Shown piece by piece: positions 43,321 to 54,436 of a stretch of DNA of 64,000 bases. How positions within the stretch are numbered: position 1 is the first letter of the stretch; each line of letters starts with the position of its first letter. The notes beneath the pieces are model-generated. The model ran no database searches. It worked only from the letters and a program-made list of their open reading frames with translations, and was not told the DNA's origin. The stretch spans positions 1-64,000 of the forward strand of contig JASANE010028697.1 in NCBI GenBank assembly GCA_030248225.1, written 5' to 3'. Origin of the DNA: Trileptium ribeirensis (taxonomy: Eukaryota > Nematoda > Enoplea > Enoplida > Thoracostomopsidae). Made by a program: the position numbers and the translations under genes.

Positions 43321-44137
43321 TCACTGATTTGTGGAATTAATTACAGAAAAGTTTAATCGATCAGTACAAACACCTTCACTTACTTCACTATCGTTGCTCG
43401 TAAATATTTTAGATTTGCGACTGTAACGCTTGGTTCTCGCCAGTCGCTGTGCATCAATCCCACTGTTAGAAAACTTGGCTCAGTAAAACTAATCAACGAT
43501 CGTTGTCTGGAAATGCAGAGGAACCATAAATTAGTGAAAGTAGAGATATCTCATCAAGACTCGACAAAATTTGCGACAACGTTAGTTTCAATAGTCAGGT
43601 TGATATTTTATTAATTATATAGCTGTCAACAAATGCTGAGAACTGCTATGGGGGAGAGCCAAAACTGCTCGGAATCCTGGAATTTGTACCTAAATTTTGC
43701 TAGAAAACATTACTTCTGTGGAGAGAAGTCAAAATGTGTGGAGAGTAAGGGTTATGTGGTGGGGCACAGCGTTTCCTAGGGCTAAAAGTATGTTATTGCT
43801 CCTGTATGGGGGCCAGAAGTTGTTTATGGTGTCTTTTTAACACTATGTTGGTTAATATGACGAAGGCTTTGCAAGCCGTCCGTCAAAAATTAGTAAGTAA
43901 ATAGAACTGTTCATCATTTTGTCGAAAATATTTGCAACAACCAGTGCGAAGGAAATAACTATGAACTAATTGATATTCAAACTTGTTTTTGTATTTAAAA
44001 ACGGTCGACTTTCCGGCCTGTACTATTTCGCGTGGTGATTCGGTGTCGTGCTTTAAGCAGCTATATATTTTGTGGAGGTTGTTCCAGCTTAAAACATTCG
44101 TACAGTTGTGTTGGCTGAACGTGTTCATTATGATATA

Positions 44138-44645
44138 CAGTCACCGCCAGAAATGACCCTGGAGAAACATCGAACACTTTCTCGATCAACAAAATGTTTT
44201 CCAACGCATTTCGAACAGTTCGAAGGGCTTTTATTATATTAACAGTTTCGAACTTTATCATTTCTATTATATTAACATATTAACATATTCTATTATATTA
44301 ATATTAACAGTTTTCAATTTTTTAAATTTTTTCTATTTACACGCTCGATTACATTTAAAAGGCATGTCTATCGAACATAGTTCAACCATACACCAACTGG
44401 CAAATAAAATTAAGTGTATAAAAACCAACGCGAAAGACGAACGAACGTTAACGTAAATCAACATTATAACGTGTTTGTTTAGAAACGAACCTAAACGTAA
44501 ACAAATTTTTATATGTTTGCGCGCGAATTTTTGTGCGTTCGTTTATCATCGAACGTAAATGCAAACGAACGTTGTTGCGTTCGTTTTTTGTGCGTGACGG
44601 TAGAACAAGATTCGAAAGAACAGCAGTCATTTCTGGCAGGGACTG
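44138..44645. mobile_element. Tc1/mariner-like MITE with TA target duplication
   Basis: The ends CAGTCACCGCCAGAAATG and CATTTCTGGCAGGGACTG are inverted copies with two mismatches. TA sits on both sides (44136-44137 and 44646-44647). CAGT termini with a TA duplication fit Tc1/mariner. The 508-bp inside holds AT repeats and GAACGTT/AACGTTC-rich stretches, no transposase. Confidence 0.78.
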
Positions 44646-44647
44646 TA

Positions 44648-45571
44648 CAACAGTACTCGCTTTAAATGACCGTTGCTCCTTCGCTGCTCGAAACGTATTA
44701 TCACACTGCTCACTTATTTGAAAGTCGACAGTCACCTCTGGTCAGTACTGTAAGTATAGATATATTTCGGTTTTCCCCTTGTAATGGCATTGTCGAAATA
44801 TGAAGTTACAAATATGTTTGCATGTAATGCTGATCAGTGAGATGTACGAGCAACCTATATTTGGCGTCCTCCTTTTTGCTTCGCCAACACCCTCAACCGT
44901 TATTGTCAACTAGTCGGTAGTGGAACTACATTTGTCAGCGGAGCTTAGGATGTGGCATTACAAATGTACTCAATTTTATGTTCTTGTAACTACATTGCAT
45001 AGGGCTTTATCATTGGTAAAAATATTATATTTGAATTCTTCGACCCAAAAACCCTATAATGGTTTGATCGAAACGATTCTATTTCAATAAATAACACAAA
45101 TATTGCAAAATTCTCTATTTTAGCTGCACAAAATTAACTAATTAGCCAATTACTAATTAACCACTCAAAATTTGTTAATCACAAATATCAAGTGCACACT
45201 CTGACATGATAGGCTTTCAAACAAAAAAAAGTTTGTTTAAAATCCATTCAGTGGTTCTTGAGATCCGTCGAATCGAACGAACGGACGGACATCGACCTTT
45301 TTACTCCCAGACAGAAAATAAAAACGCTTGGCTCGGCTTCGCTCAATTAACTTGGGTTAATTACACAGTGTCCTCATGTTTGCCTTCTTGGTTCTGTTTG
45401 TTTTAAAGGCAAAATAATAATTGCTTAAAAGAAATACATTGTATAAGGACATATTTTGAAAATGTTGACGAATTTATCCATGTCTGACCGCTTTCCCTAT
45501 TTCCTACGTTAGAAAACTCACGCAAGTTTTGCGAAAAGGTAAACTCTACCGGCGATAGACCGATACATCTA
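44648..45571. other. No gene seen; contains a CGAACGGACGGACATCG repeat fragment
   Basis: Around 45230-45310 a stretch with GTTCTTGAGATCCGTCGA and CGAACGGACGGACATCG resembles a dispersed repeat. AT-rich TAATTAGCCAATTACTAATT lies upstream. Nothing else was recognised. Confidence 0.4.
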
Positions 45572-45947
45572 CTGGGCTCACATTTTTGCTGAAAATTTTG
45601 CCAGAGGCATGAACCGGCGAACCCCCCGGTTCCAAACCAGGGGTGTCCGGTTTTGCCAGAGAGCATTTCGCCAAGAGAATAACGGTTACATGTCGTGTCA
45701 GAATCGCTTTTAATGGAGAGATAAAGCAATTTTGGCGTAAAATTTGAAATATTTGCGAACAGTTTGACTTCAGCACAAATTTTGATTATATTTTATGTAG
45801 TTTGGGGTGTTTTTACCGAGCGGAAACACAAAAATCGCCAAGAGGCGCTGAAATGAGGAGAGCCAAAAATTTTGCCAAGAGGCACTCTATTTTTGACAGG
45901 GGGCACTTGAAAATGCCAGCCCCTGCACCCCAATTTGCAGAGCCCAG
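45572..45947. mobile_element. MITE with CTGGGCTC termini, copy 2
   Basis: CTGGGCTC at the left and GAGCCCAG at the right, flanked by ATCTA on both sides (45567-45571 and 45948-45952), a 5-bp target duplication. The inside matches copy 1 (GAAAATTTTGCCAGAGGCAT, TTTCGCCAAGAGAATAACGG). Confidence 0.85.
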
Positions 45948-45952
45948 ATCTA

Positions 45953-46897
45953 TTCATGCCTGTTTAATTTCCTTACTTACGACCTCGCAACTTATTTTGA
46001 CACCGAACTGGCATCTTGATCCAAATATTCTCAATGATGGGGTGTTTCCTTATGCCAATGCCCACCGACCACCATGTTATGGCCAGCCATATGGATGGAA
46101 GGCAGCCGAAAAACTCACAATCACTGTTTTGAGTTTCTAACTGACCAATAATCCTGGACAATCAAATTAGGCGTAGTCCAAGGCAAATATAGTATACGCT
46201 AAAATTGATTGCGTAAAGCCAAATAGACATGAAGTCAAAAACCATTCACAGACTGTCATCTGAAAACATATCGGTAAATAGTTATTTTTCCGCATTCTCG
46301 AATCAAGGTCTTGTCGTTCTGTATCAGTAAAATTTTGCGCCTAGTCGCGAAATGCAATGTCAGGATATCCGGATTGTTCCGGCGTCGATGATATCGGATA
46401 TGAAATCGTACCGGTTATCCTTTCCTATCACTAATATGTAGTCACGTGAATATATATGTCATCATTATCATTTAAAGAGGCTCATGGATTTGGCTGAAAG
46501 GCTGGGCGTCCGGATGTTGAAATATAACCACTTCTCGCTTAAGCACTAGCAAAGTAGTGTATTACATGACTTACTGACGCTTTGTATAATATTAGCCATC
46601 TAGGAAAATTTTATTTTACCACTCTGTCGTGATTACCTTTCCCCGTAAATATTGGCGTTTAAAATAAACACGCTGTGCAAAAAACGTGTTAGGGTGTCAT
46701 GTAACGTACATCGGTGCAAATTAATCTCATTAATATTTGAAACTTCCCACAGAAAAGTTAATAACCTTTAAAATGTATAGGTGTGTAGGCATTTTGGTTA
46801 AACGCGGCCGAGCCACAAATTTTGGCATCTGTCGCTGAAAGGGAATACTTCAGACTATTAATATTTGTTGATTAATCGTACGTAGTTTTTGATTCAG
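45953..46897. other. Non-coding DNA upstream of the DDX11 exon
   Basis: No upstream DDX11 exon (Walker A or the SRTHSQL-type motif) was found. The final bases TTTTTGATTCAG make the acceptor at 46897. Confidence 0.45.
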
Positions 46898-47148
46898 AGA
46901 ATCTAAAAGAAGGAAGGCTGGCAAGTGCAAGTGTCCGTTTTATCGTCCAGCAGCGATGCAACGCTTGGCTGAAGCAATTGTAGCCGAGCCTGTTGATATT
47001 GAAGAACTTGTTTCAAAATCACGAAAGCTTGGAATTTGCCCGTATTATGCCTCACGATATGCCGCTGTGGATGCGGATTTAATTTTATTGCCATACAACA
47101 CACTCTTTCACAAGTCGACCAGACAGGCGTCGGGCTTAGATTTGAGAG
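46898..47148 (+). CDS. DDX11: DDX11/CHL1-type Fe-S DNA helicase, exon with part of the iron-sulfur domain
   Basis: DDX11 is a nuclear 5'-3' superfamily-2 DNA helicase of the XPD/FANCJ group, needed for sister-chromatid cohesion and replication-fork repair. The exon reads ESKRRKAGKCKCPFYRP, then SRKLGICPYYASR, ADLILLPYNTLFHKSTRQAS and GLDLR. Human DDX11 has ACPFY, [30 protein letters not shown] in the same order. The cysteines in CPFY and ICPYY are two of the four Fe-S ligands. The match to TRQASG and to the next exon favours DDX11 over FANCJ, RTEL1 or XPD. The acceptor is GATTCAG, phase 2 in; the donor is AGAG|GTATAT, phase 1 out. No stop occurs. Confidence 0.88.
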
Positions 47149-48449
47149 GTATATTATAGCTTTAACTACTATGTAGTGGATTGCAGGTTATGGTGTAATC
47201 CGAAGAATTTCGCAATCCTTCTAGACGAACATGTTAAGACTAGTGATGTGCAGGGCTATAGATTACCATATCCAGGTAAAATTATGGCACATATCGGATA
47301 ATCCGGCTGTACGAATATGGGAAACCGTATCCTAAAAGTTCAAATTTTTATTTAAACTTCATTGACTGTATACTAGACTGTACTATTAACTACTACAACT
47401 CTGTTATGATGTATCAAGGATTTGGGATATAAACAGTTTACATTTGAGAAGATGCTTTTGCACCAATATTTGCTGTACAGGCATACCCTCAGGCAAACTT
47501 ATTTTAGGGAATAGTCTTTTACTAAAATAGGTTTAAGCGAGGTGGCCTATCTGGCGCGCTATTTCAATTTATACTTGACGCTAATTCTTTCAGAATAAAG
47601 CGTAAATGTGGGATGTTCTGGTGATCTAGATGAGGATGCCAGAGAGCCCACAGAGCCAGTTGGAAGCCAGAGATGTGGAATTATCTCCAACCTGCAAGTA
47701 AAGCCAAAAACAGCTGGGACTAATACAGAATTTCCGACAAAAAGCGCAAGTTTGTACAATCTGAAATTTGTTATTTGAATTGGGAAATCTCCGGGACAAT
47801 ACGCAACTCCATAGGCAGGATATTATTTTGAAAATGTACTTATTCCCGGAAATTTCGTTATATATATCGTTAAAATTTTTTGTTCAAATCCTGAAAGCAA
47901 TATATAACCAACGAACCAACTGACGATAAACAAATCGTGTTTGTCGATCCTGAACAGCTTGAAAAACACTGAAACGGTATGGAATATTCTTTGTTGACTG
48001 TAGGTAACCAAATCAGCGCATCGAAAAACCTATGCATATATAGACCATTCTTGATGCCCTGGTAGTATAACATAACTTGGCAAATAACAGACTTGCATTA
48101 TGGTAGTCGAGTTCGACAACTATAATGTGACCCAGTGGCGCCTTAAAAAAGTACTGTTGAGGAAAAATTTGTGTCTCAAAAGGTCATAACATCTAAGTCG
48201 AGAAAATAGTAAATGTGAACAGGTTATTTGGTGATATTTATTTAATATCTTCCAAAAATTAAAACGGCAGCTAATAAGAGAGTGTAAATACATTTTGACA
48301 GTAGCAATAACACTGTATCATAAATTAGTTTACGGTAAAAAGACCAGAAAAGAAGGAAAGTGTTTTGGGGTTCCAGCTAAGCGATAAGCTGGGAAGGTCA
48401 CCTGAAGTACCGTCATGTCGTTGAAGATATGTCAAAGATGTGCGCTAAA

Positions 48450-48812
48450 CTGGCCCGTCCACAGCCCTCCGAAAATTGGGGGGAACTTCGGGGGCTCATG
48501 TTCATTCTCGGGGGAAATTTCAAAGTGGGGGGTGATAAATTTTGCTTAAAAATACAAAATATTTCCATATTTTCATGCATTTTTACTACTGTGAACGTAC
48601 TTTCAAGCTAAAAACAATATTTTAGCACTATAAATAGTGGTAATTAATGTTTAAAAAACAATTTGCAAAGAAAAAACATAAATTTTCAGACATAAAAAAT
48701 TTTTGGAATTAGTTGAACATGGGGGTTTCGGTCGAGTGGGAGGAACATGGGGGAAAATCTCACGAACATGGGGGATTTGGAAATTGGGGGTCCCCCCACT
48801 GTGGACAGGCCA
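48450..48812 (+). mobile_element. MITE with CTGGCCTGTCCACAG termini, copy 4
   Basis: CTGGCCCGTCCACAG at the left and CTGTGGACAGGCCA at the right. The flanks are GCTAAA (48444-48449) and ACTAAA (48813-48818), a probable 6-bp duplication with one change. It is nearly identical inside to copy 3. Confidence 0.88.
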
Positions 48813-48919
48813 ACTAAATTTGTAAGCCTAAACCCACAATATGTAGATCCAACGACAAAATATATTCTTAAAATGTCATAGGAAAACATATGTAAACAGT
48901 GTATTCTTGGCATCTTTAG

Positions 48920-49098
48920 ATGAATTGTTTCCGGTTTCTCAACCAGTGACATTTTACAAGTGCTCACCGGACGCAATCTCAGCTGGCCTTTCCACAGAAG
49001 GAGGGGATGGGGGTCCAGGCTTTACAAGCTCCCCGGGATTTCTGCGGCTCCATCAGGTCATGTCTCCAAGTGAATTTCTGTTTACCCCAGCGCACCAG
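48920..49098 (+). CDS. Possible exon, perhaps KDM1B exon 5 (weak)
   Basis: The open stretch reads ELFPVSQPVTFYKCSPDAIS, AGLSTEGGDGGPGFTSSPG and FLRLHQVMSPSEFLFTPAHQ. A CATCTTTAG acceptor precedes it and a weak GTATTT donor follows. The entry phase (two bases completing a G-codon to GAT) fits the phase-1 donor of KDM1B exon 4. VMSPSEFLFTPAHQ vaguely resembles the human GMNRYFQPFYQ segment that follows the exon 4 block. Against this, it lies between two DDX11 exons that splice to each other in phase, and its exit phase does not fit the second DDX11 exon. It may be a chance frame. No gene symbol is given. Confidence 0.28.
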
Positions 49099-49852
49099 GT
49101 ATTTTCAGGTCACACCGAGAAAAGGTTATAACAAAACTCAATCTTAAAGCTTACGTTTTGACTATGACAAAATCCCATCTAAAATGAAGTGTAGCCCAAA
49201 GAAACAATCATTTTCAGTGCTTAAACAAAAAAATATGCACCGAAGACAACGATAAAAATGTATATGCTTTAAAACACGAAAAAAGCGATTACAGAAATTT
49301 CCAGTTGCCTTAGGGGGTACGGTTTTCTCCCAGCTAAGCCGGGAAAATTCCACCTGGTATTTCCAGTTCCACCCCTTCCCATTGGAGCTGGGGCCCCACA
49401 AAACAAAGCTGCCCTAGGTAAACTTTTGGTCCTGAGCCACGTCAAGATATCCGGATATCCTGGCGACTCGGATATCTAGATATGAAATCTTATCCAGATA
49501 TCCATGTTTTTGCCTATCACTAGTTAACACGATGATTATTCACGATCTACGTTGCTTATTATGGGTGAGGCCTTCTGAAGCCGTACCCCGAGCTGAAGGC
49601 GCGCGTAAAATTGCAGCAATTATGAGTAAAATTACATAAATTTTAAAGGGAAAATTATGAGGAAAAGTTGGGGCGAATTGAAAAACAATTGGCTACCCCG
49701 GTGACCTATCCCTAAGGCAACGGAGCTTGGATAATTGTGACGTACATACGTAGTTATTACTTTTTGATTAAGTTAATTAAGCAGTATGAATCTAGTGTTT
49801 TACAGATACGTATACTTATAAAAAATATAACTTATAAAGTTTTTGTTTTCAG

Positions 49853-49983
49853 ATTCTGTTGTCATAGTTGATGAAGCCCATAACCTGATTGACACAATCA
49901 ATAAGATTAACAGTGTAACATTCAACTTGATTGACGTGGCAGCAGCTCTGACTCAGCTTCAACAGTATTGTTCGAAATACAGA
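49853..49983 (+). CDS. DDX11: DDX11/CHL1-type helicase, exon with the DEAH (Walker B) box
   Basis: Joined in phase to 47148 (G|AT) it gives DSVVIVDEAHNLIDTINKIN, then SVTFNLIDVAAALTQLQQYC and SKYR. Human DDX11 has QVVIIDEAHNLIDTI and ends the block with QLLQYVERY. The DEAH motif binds Mg-ATP and couples hydrolysis to strand movement; the Fe-S domain lies just before it. The exon is taken to end at AGA|GTTAGT; if read on, the frame stops at TAA 50003. No downstream DDX11 exon (helicase domain 2, motifs IV-VI) was found up to 64000. The gene is therefore partial in this window, or it is a duplicated fragment. Confidence 0.85.
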
Positions 49984-50829
49984 GTTAGTGGCTTCGCTGT
50001 GTAAATTTAAGCGTTTTTACTAACCGATTCAAGCTAGTGTGAATTTTGTTGAAGCAACAGCCCGTTAAAATTATTATTTCTGAGTAAACTTTTTTGAACA
50101 ACCATGTGCTTTGTTGTTTATTGCTCCCAGAAAGATGATTGATGGAACTATAATTTAGTTGTTTTGTATGTACAGTAGCCGTTGTTTGCTCGTTGCAAGT
50201 AGCAAATAAATTTTTTATTCTAAAATTTAACAGTAGTTTCTTTGTTGTTCGCTCGTTACTAGTTGGTTGTTCGTAATGCGACGACCAAATGTGGGGAATA
50301 CTGTATAGTGATAATGCTAATTCAGCGGAGTGTAAAAAATCCATGATATAGACCTTAAAATATTGCATGACAAGTGCAAGCGTTAACAATTTTGCATTTC
50401 TCGCCTACAACATTGAGATGGTTTAAAATATAAAACTCATTAGAGTTTGAAAGTTTCGAGACTGATACCAATAATGCAAACAATATGTTTCCTAGAAACT
50501 TCAAGTATAAATTGCAAAAGCACTGTAAAATATGGCCATTTGGAGTCGCTCAACGTTTCAGTTTATAACTCTTCATCGAATCGAGAATTGGAGACCTCAT
50601 CTAATTGCGGTAACAGCAATGGGCCTACAACGTGAGAAATATTACTTCGTAACACAGTTTTTCATGAAACATGTTTTATAAATTTCAAATGTTGGGTCTT
50701 TTCGATCATTAAAGGACGAAATTAAGAGTCCCGTGATTTTTACATTTTAACGGAATCATGAAGCTCAATTTGGGACCTTTCTGCTCGATACGAAGTACAT
50801 AAATAGTCATTTTTAAGATAATGTTTTAA
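49984..50829. other. No gene seen after the DDX11 exon
   Basis: AT-rich non-coding sequence. A 62-codon frame at 50447-50635 has no recognisable motif and does not match the next expected DDX11 segment. Confidence 0.4.
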
Positions 50830-50834
50830 TATAA

Positions 50835-51309
50835 TCAAGAGTGCGTTAGGGAAGAGTATGACACTTTTCTGCACTCATGTATTAGCCCGTTTTGATGTCG
50901 CGGGCGTTTTCTGTTGGCTAGTCCAAACCTCGGAAATTATAGGCGGGGGCCCCGGCTCACCTGCCGGGGGTGCCGGATTTTGCCGGGGTTTCAATTTTTT
51001 TGCCGGATTTTGTCGCATTAGACACAATTTTTGTCAGCAGAGGGCTTTGAGCCGGGGGCGGTTCAGCCGAAAATGCCGCCCCCCACATTGGACTAACCAG
51101 TTCGGCCTGACTCCCACCCAGTTTTTTGGTGGGGTTCAAAAGCAGCTGCCCGCAACCGACCGACCCACCCTAACAAAACTGGGGGGCTTCGATCTACCCC
51201 CCCTCCCACAGAAACTAGGGGGGGTCAAGCCGAATACACCCGCGTCATCAAACACGGGTTTACATGTGACTGCAGGGCAGTGTCATACTCTTCCCTAATG
51301 CACGCTTGA
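50835..51309. mobile_element. Foldback MITE with 31-bp termini and a nested second MITE
   Basis: The ends 50835-50865 and 51279-51309 are inverted copies with two mismatches, centred on TTAGGGAAGAGTATGACACT. TATAA flanks both sides (50830-50834 and 51310-51314). Inside, GGCTAGTCCAA (50916-50926) and TTGGACTAACC (51088-51098) form another inverted pair around a GC-rich core, so a second element probably inserted into the first. The 146-codon open frame across it is a by-product of the GC-rich core. Confidence 0.82.
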
Positions 51310-51530
51310 TATAATGTATTGAAAATACAAATTTGGTGGGATTAATAAATCTGGATCTAGTGTAACATGGGTGGGGAAATTTTGAAAAAAGACTCTCCCA
51401 CTGTACACAGTCCAATCACGCTTAGATATCAGCCACACAGTAGCAATATTTTTGTTATGTTTGGTTTTTAGCTGGGATTAGGCATTGTCTATTGTATTCT
51501 GTACAACTGATATTCTTGAGACTACTAAAA

Positions 51531-51690
51531 CGGGCTTCTCCATTCACTAAAAATTTCCCAGAGAATATTAACCCGGTGTCATTGTTTCAAAACCAGGAGG
51601 TGCCGGATATTTGCCACGGCATGAAATCGGGAACCCGCCTACTGAACCGCGAAGCTCCGAAATTATTATCCAAATTCTGTTTTTCATTGT
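51531..51690 (+). mobile_element. Partial CTGGGCTC-type MITE
   Basis: GGGCTTCTCCATTCACTAAA and TTTGCCACGGCATGAAATC follow the left half of the CTGGGCTC MITEs (compare 15372). The right terminus is not found. Confidence 0.5.
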
Positions 51691-52569
51691 AATGCTAAAA
51701 AAATTTTATCCGTCCGAAACTCCGGTAAAATTTATTAAGGTTAAACGTTATTAGACGTTTTTTAATAAAATTTTTAGGCTCAAGATGAACTTCTTAAAAA
51801 TTGTATTTGTGTCAACTGGCGGTTTTCTGTCAAGGGGAGGTTAAAAATTGCAGATGGCATTGCACCAGGGAAGCAAGTATTTTACCACGACCAATCGAGT
51901 AATGCCAGTAGCCGTGAGCATAACCCAGCCCGATTTAGAGAAACCAGTAAAGACATATAATCGCAACCGAGAATAGAACTACTGAGCTTGAAAACCGAAC
52001 TCAAAATCACAAATCGGGCTCTAATATCTGCATAACGGCCGTATGTACATTTTATCGGATTACGTTTGCTGAATCAGTTTGTGTATGCGTAATGGTTCTC
52101 CTCCCTCCGCTGAATGTACCACGATATTGTAAGACATTAAATTGATAACTTGCCATCACATGACATTAATCTAAATCTTATTTCATAAAGCACAATAATT
52201 TTGCCATTTATAAATGCGAATACTTCCCTCAATGTTTGATTTTGTACAGTGACGATAATGCGTCGTTCACATTAAGGTGCGTGCACTCACTGCACACGGT
52301 TACGCAAGAACCGCAGTGCTCGTTCCACCGCAGTTGTTACATTGTAATGACAATGTCAGTCGCTACAAGCTTCGTGCAACAGATGACAATTCTGAACGAT
52401 GCATGTAGCGATAATATCAATTGATGTCACACTGCTTGTAACAACATTGTTTAAAGTTGCACACCCAGTGTAACGACAACAAAGATTGCCGTACGATGGT
52501 GTAACAACAACTGAGAACAACGCACGCCACGTTTGTTACATGAACCCAAATTGTTGAACGCTGGTGGGG

Positions 52570-53985
52570 TAATGAGTATCAAACTGGAGGGGGACACCAA
52601 TATCAAACCGGACCCAGCACCAATATCGGATTGGAGAGGGACACCAATTACTGCGAAATTATACTTGGTGAACCTAATGCAGTGCCCAGTACGTCTTGGT
52701 AATGTGATCCGGGTGTTGGATAGCCTAAGTGATACCGCTCAAGTTGACATTGCTGATTATAATATTTTTAAGGATTTGGGCAGATTCATACCTGCGTTGT
52801 TTCAGCTATGCTAACATTACTTTGTTTTCGTATATCAAAATCTAAACATTCCGCGACAACAATACGATTTTATTGATCATCGCGCGACTAAACTGAAAGT
52901 AATTGCAGGCCGGGTAGGGGTTACCTTTCAAGCTGATATTTATCACTGAAGGCTAAGCACATACCGCTTACCGCGCAAAGAGGACGGGAGAATATTTCGG
53001 GAAATTTCGTGCAAAGTTTGGGAAAACATGCAAATCTTTTTCGACAACAAAGCTTCGTATAATATTTATTATTTGTTAACTTGTTATATATTATTGAATA
53101 CAAGCAATTGCGGTGTCAAGAACGCCATGTTTACGTCCAAGAGCGCCTGTTTAAATCGCAATATTTACCATGCTACCAATCGAAAACTCTATATATATAC
53201 ATTTATTCATCCTATCTATTTCATTATACAAATAAATTTGTCTGCAACACTTATTGTCTAGGTTGACCTAATTTATCAAAGCTGTACGCGCGAATAAATG
53301 TTTTGTACGCATACGCGCGAATAAATGTTTTGTACGCAGTTTACACTGTCTTCAAACAAATGTATGTATTGTACCTGCAATTTTAATGGCCTGCCGTGGC
53401 GAAAAATTATTCGAGATGATTTAACACGTGAAATGTATGTAGAAGCGACATAATCAACGATTGAAATGTAATGAGCTGTAGTGATGTACGAAAATTCAAA
53501 CATGCTGAAAAAAGTTACATCACGTATATATATTTGCCGCAGGTTATCGGAAGGGTTACCCACCTGTCTCGGACCACCGCCTCGAAGCCCTGATCTACTT
53601 TTCCTGGGGGTACCAGACTACCCTACTAGGGCATTGCACCCCCCTACCCTTATCACCCCCTTCCCGCGCCGATACGGAAATCTTACGAAAAAATTGATAA
53701 AAATAGAATGAAAAATGGGGTAAAATCGGCAAAAAATGGATCCTCGGGGAGGAGGGTCGTCAACGTTTTTTCTCTACCCCCGCATAACCTCCCCTCCAAT
53801 AGGGCGTCTATCTTCCGGCCGACTCTATTTCTTGGCTTATCATAGGCTGATGTAATATCTTAATATGGAATATAAAACTGGAGGGGTGCAGCAACATCAA
53901 GCTGGAGGGGCACCAATATCAAACTGGAGGGGGCACCAATGACAAACTGGAGGGGGCACCATTATGAAACCGCAGACTATATCTG
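52570..53985 (+). repeat. Two minisatellite patches of CAAACTGGAGGGGGCACCAA just inside each arm
   Basis: 52570-52655 and 53873-53985 each carry 3-5 units of a roughly 23-bp repeat, in the same (direct) orientation. The arms around them are inverted, so these patches are not part of the inverted repeat. Between them is plain AT-rich DNA. Confidence 0.75.
53285..53338 (+). repeat. Exact 27-bp tandem duplication
   Basis: Two identical 27-bp units, 53285-53311 and 53312-53338, with core CGCGCGAATAAATGTTTTGT. It lies in the middle of the long-TIR element. Confidence 0.95.
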
Positions 53986-54436
53986 TTCTGTTGGCATAAA
54001 AAATAGCGGTCGCGCTCATTAATCATAAATCATAGCGCAGCGCTCATTTAGTTACTACTCGCCGTGCGGGTACTTTGATTTCAGTACTAGTAATGCAAAT
54101 ATTCTAATACTCATTACCTCACCACCGTTCAAATATTTGGGTTCATGTAACAAACGTAACGTGCGTTGTTCTCAATTGTTGTTACACCATCGTATGGCAA
54201 TCTTTGTTGTCGTTACGCTACGTGTGCAACTTTAAACAATGTTGTTACAAGCAGTGTCACATCAATTGATATTGTCGCTACGAGCATCGTTGAGAAATGT
54301 CAGCTGTTGCACTGAGCTTATAGTGACTGACAACATTGTCATTACAATGTAACGACAACTGCAGTGTAACGAGCACTGCGGTTCTCGCGTAACCGTGTGC
54401 AATGTGTGCACTCATCTTAATGTGAACGACGCATAA

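Larger units (their letters stand above)
47149..49852 (+). other. Intron between the two DDX11 exons (2.7 kb)
   Basis: From GTATAT to TTTTGTTTTCAG. It holds a CTGGCC MITE (48450-48812) and the weak exon candidate at 48920-49098. Confidence 0.7.
52252..54436. mobile_element. 2.2-kb DNA element with about 330-bp terminal inverted repeats
   Basis: 52252-52580 matches 54105-54436 in reverse at roughly 85-90 percent by eye. It starts CGATAATGCGTCGTTCACAT and ends ATGTGAACGACGCATAATCG. The arms are rich in GTAACGACAAC/GTTGTTAC motifs. The 1.5-kb inside has no transposase: one 94-codon frame (52533-52814) starts in the arm and ends in an unrecognised sequence (LSDTAQVDIADYNIFKDLG). The family is unknown; a long-TIR non-autonomous element is the simplest reading. 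Confidence 0.82.

Noticed and set aside
45802..46140. 112-codon open frame
   Set aside because: The first part is the right half of a MITE, and the rest has no motif or splice support.
50858..51298. 146-codon frame as a gene
   Set aside because: It lies wholly within a foldback MITE and its Gly/Pro-rich reading comes from the GC-rich nested core.
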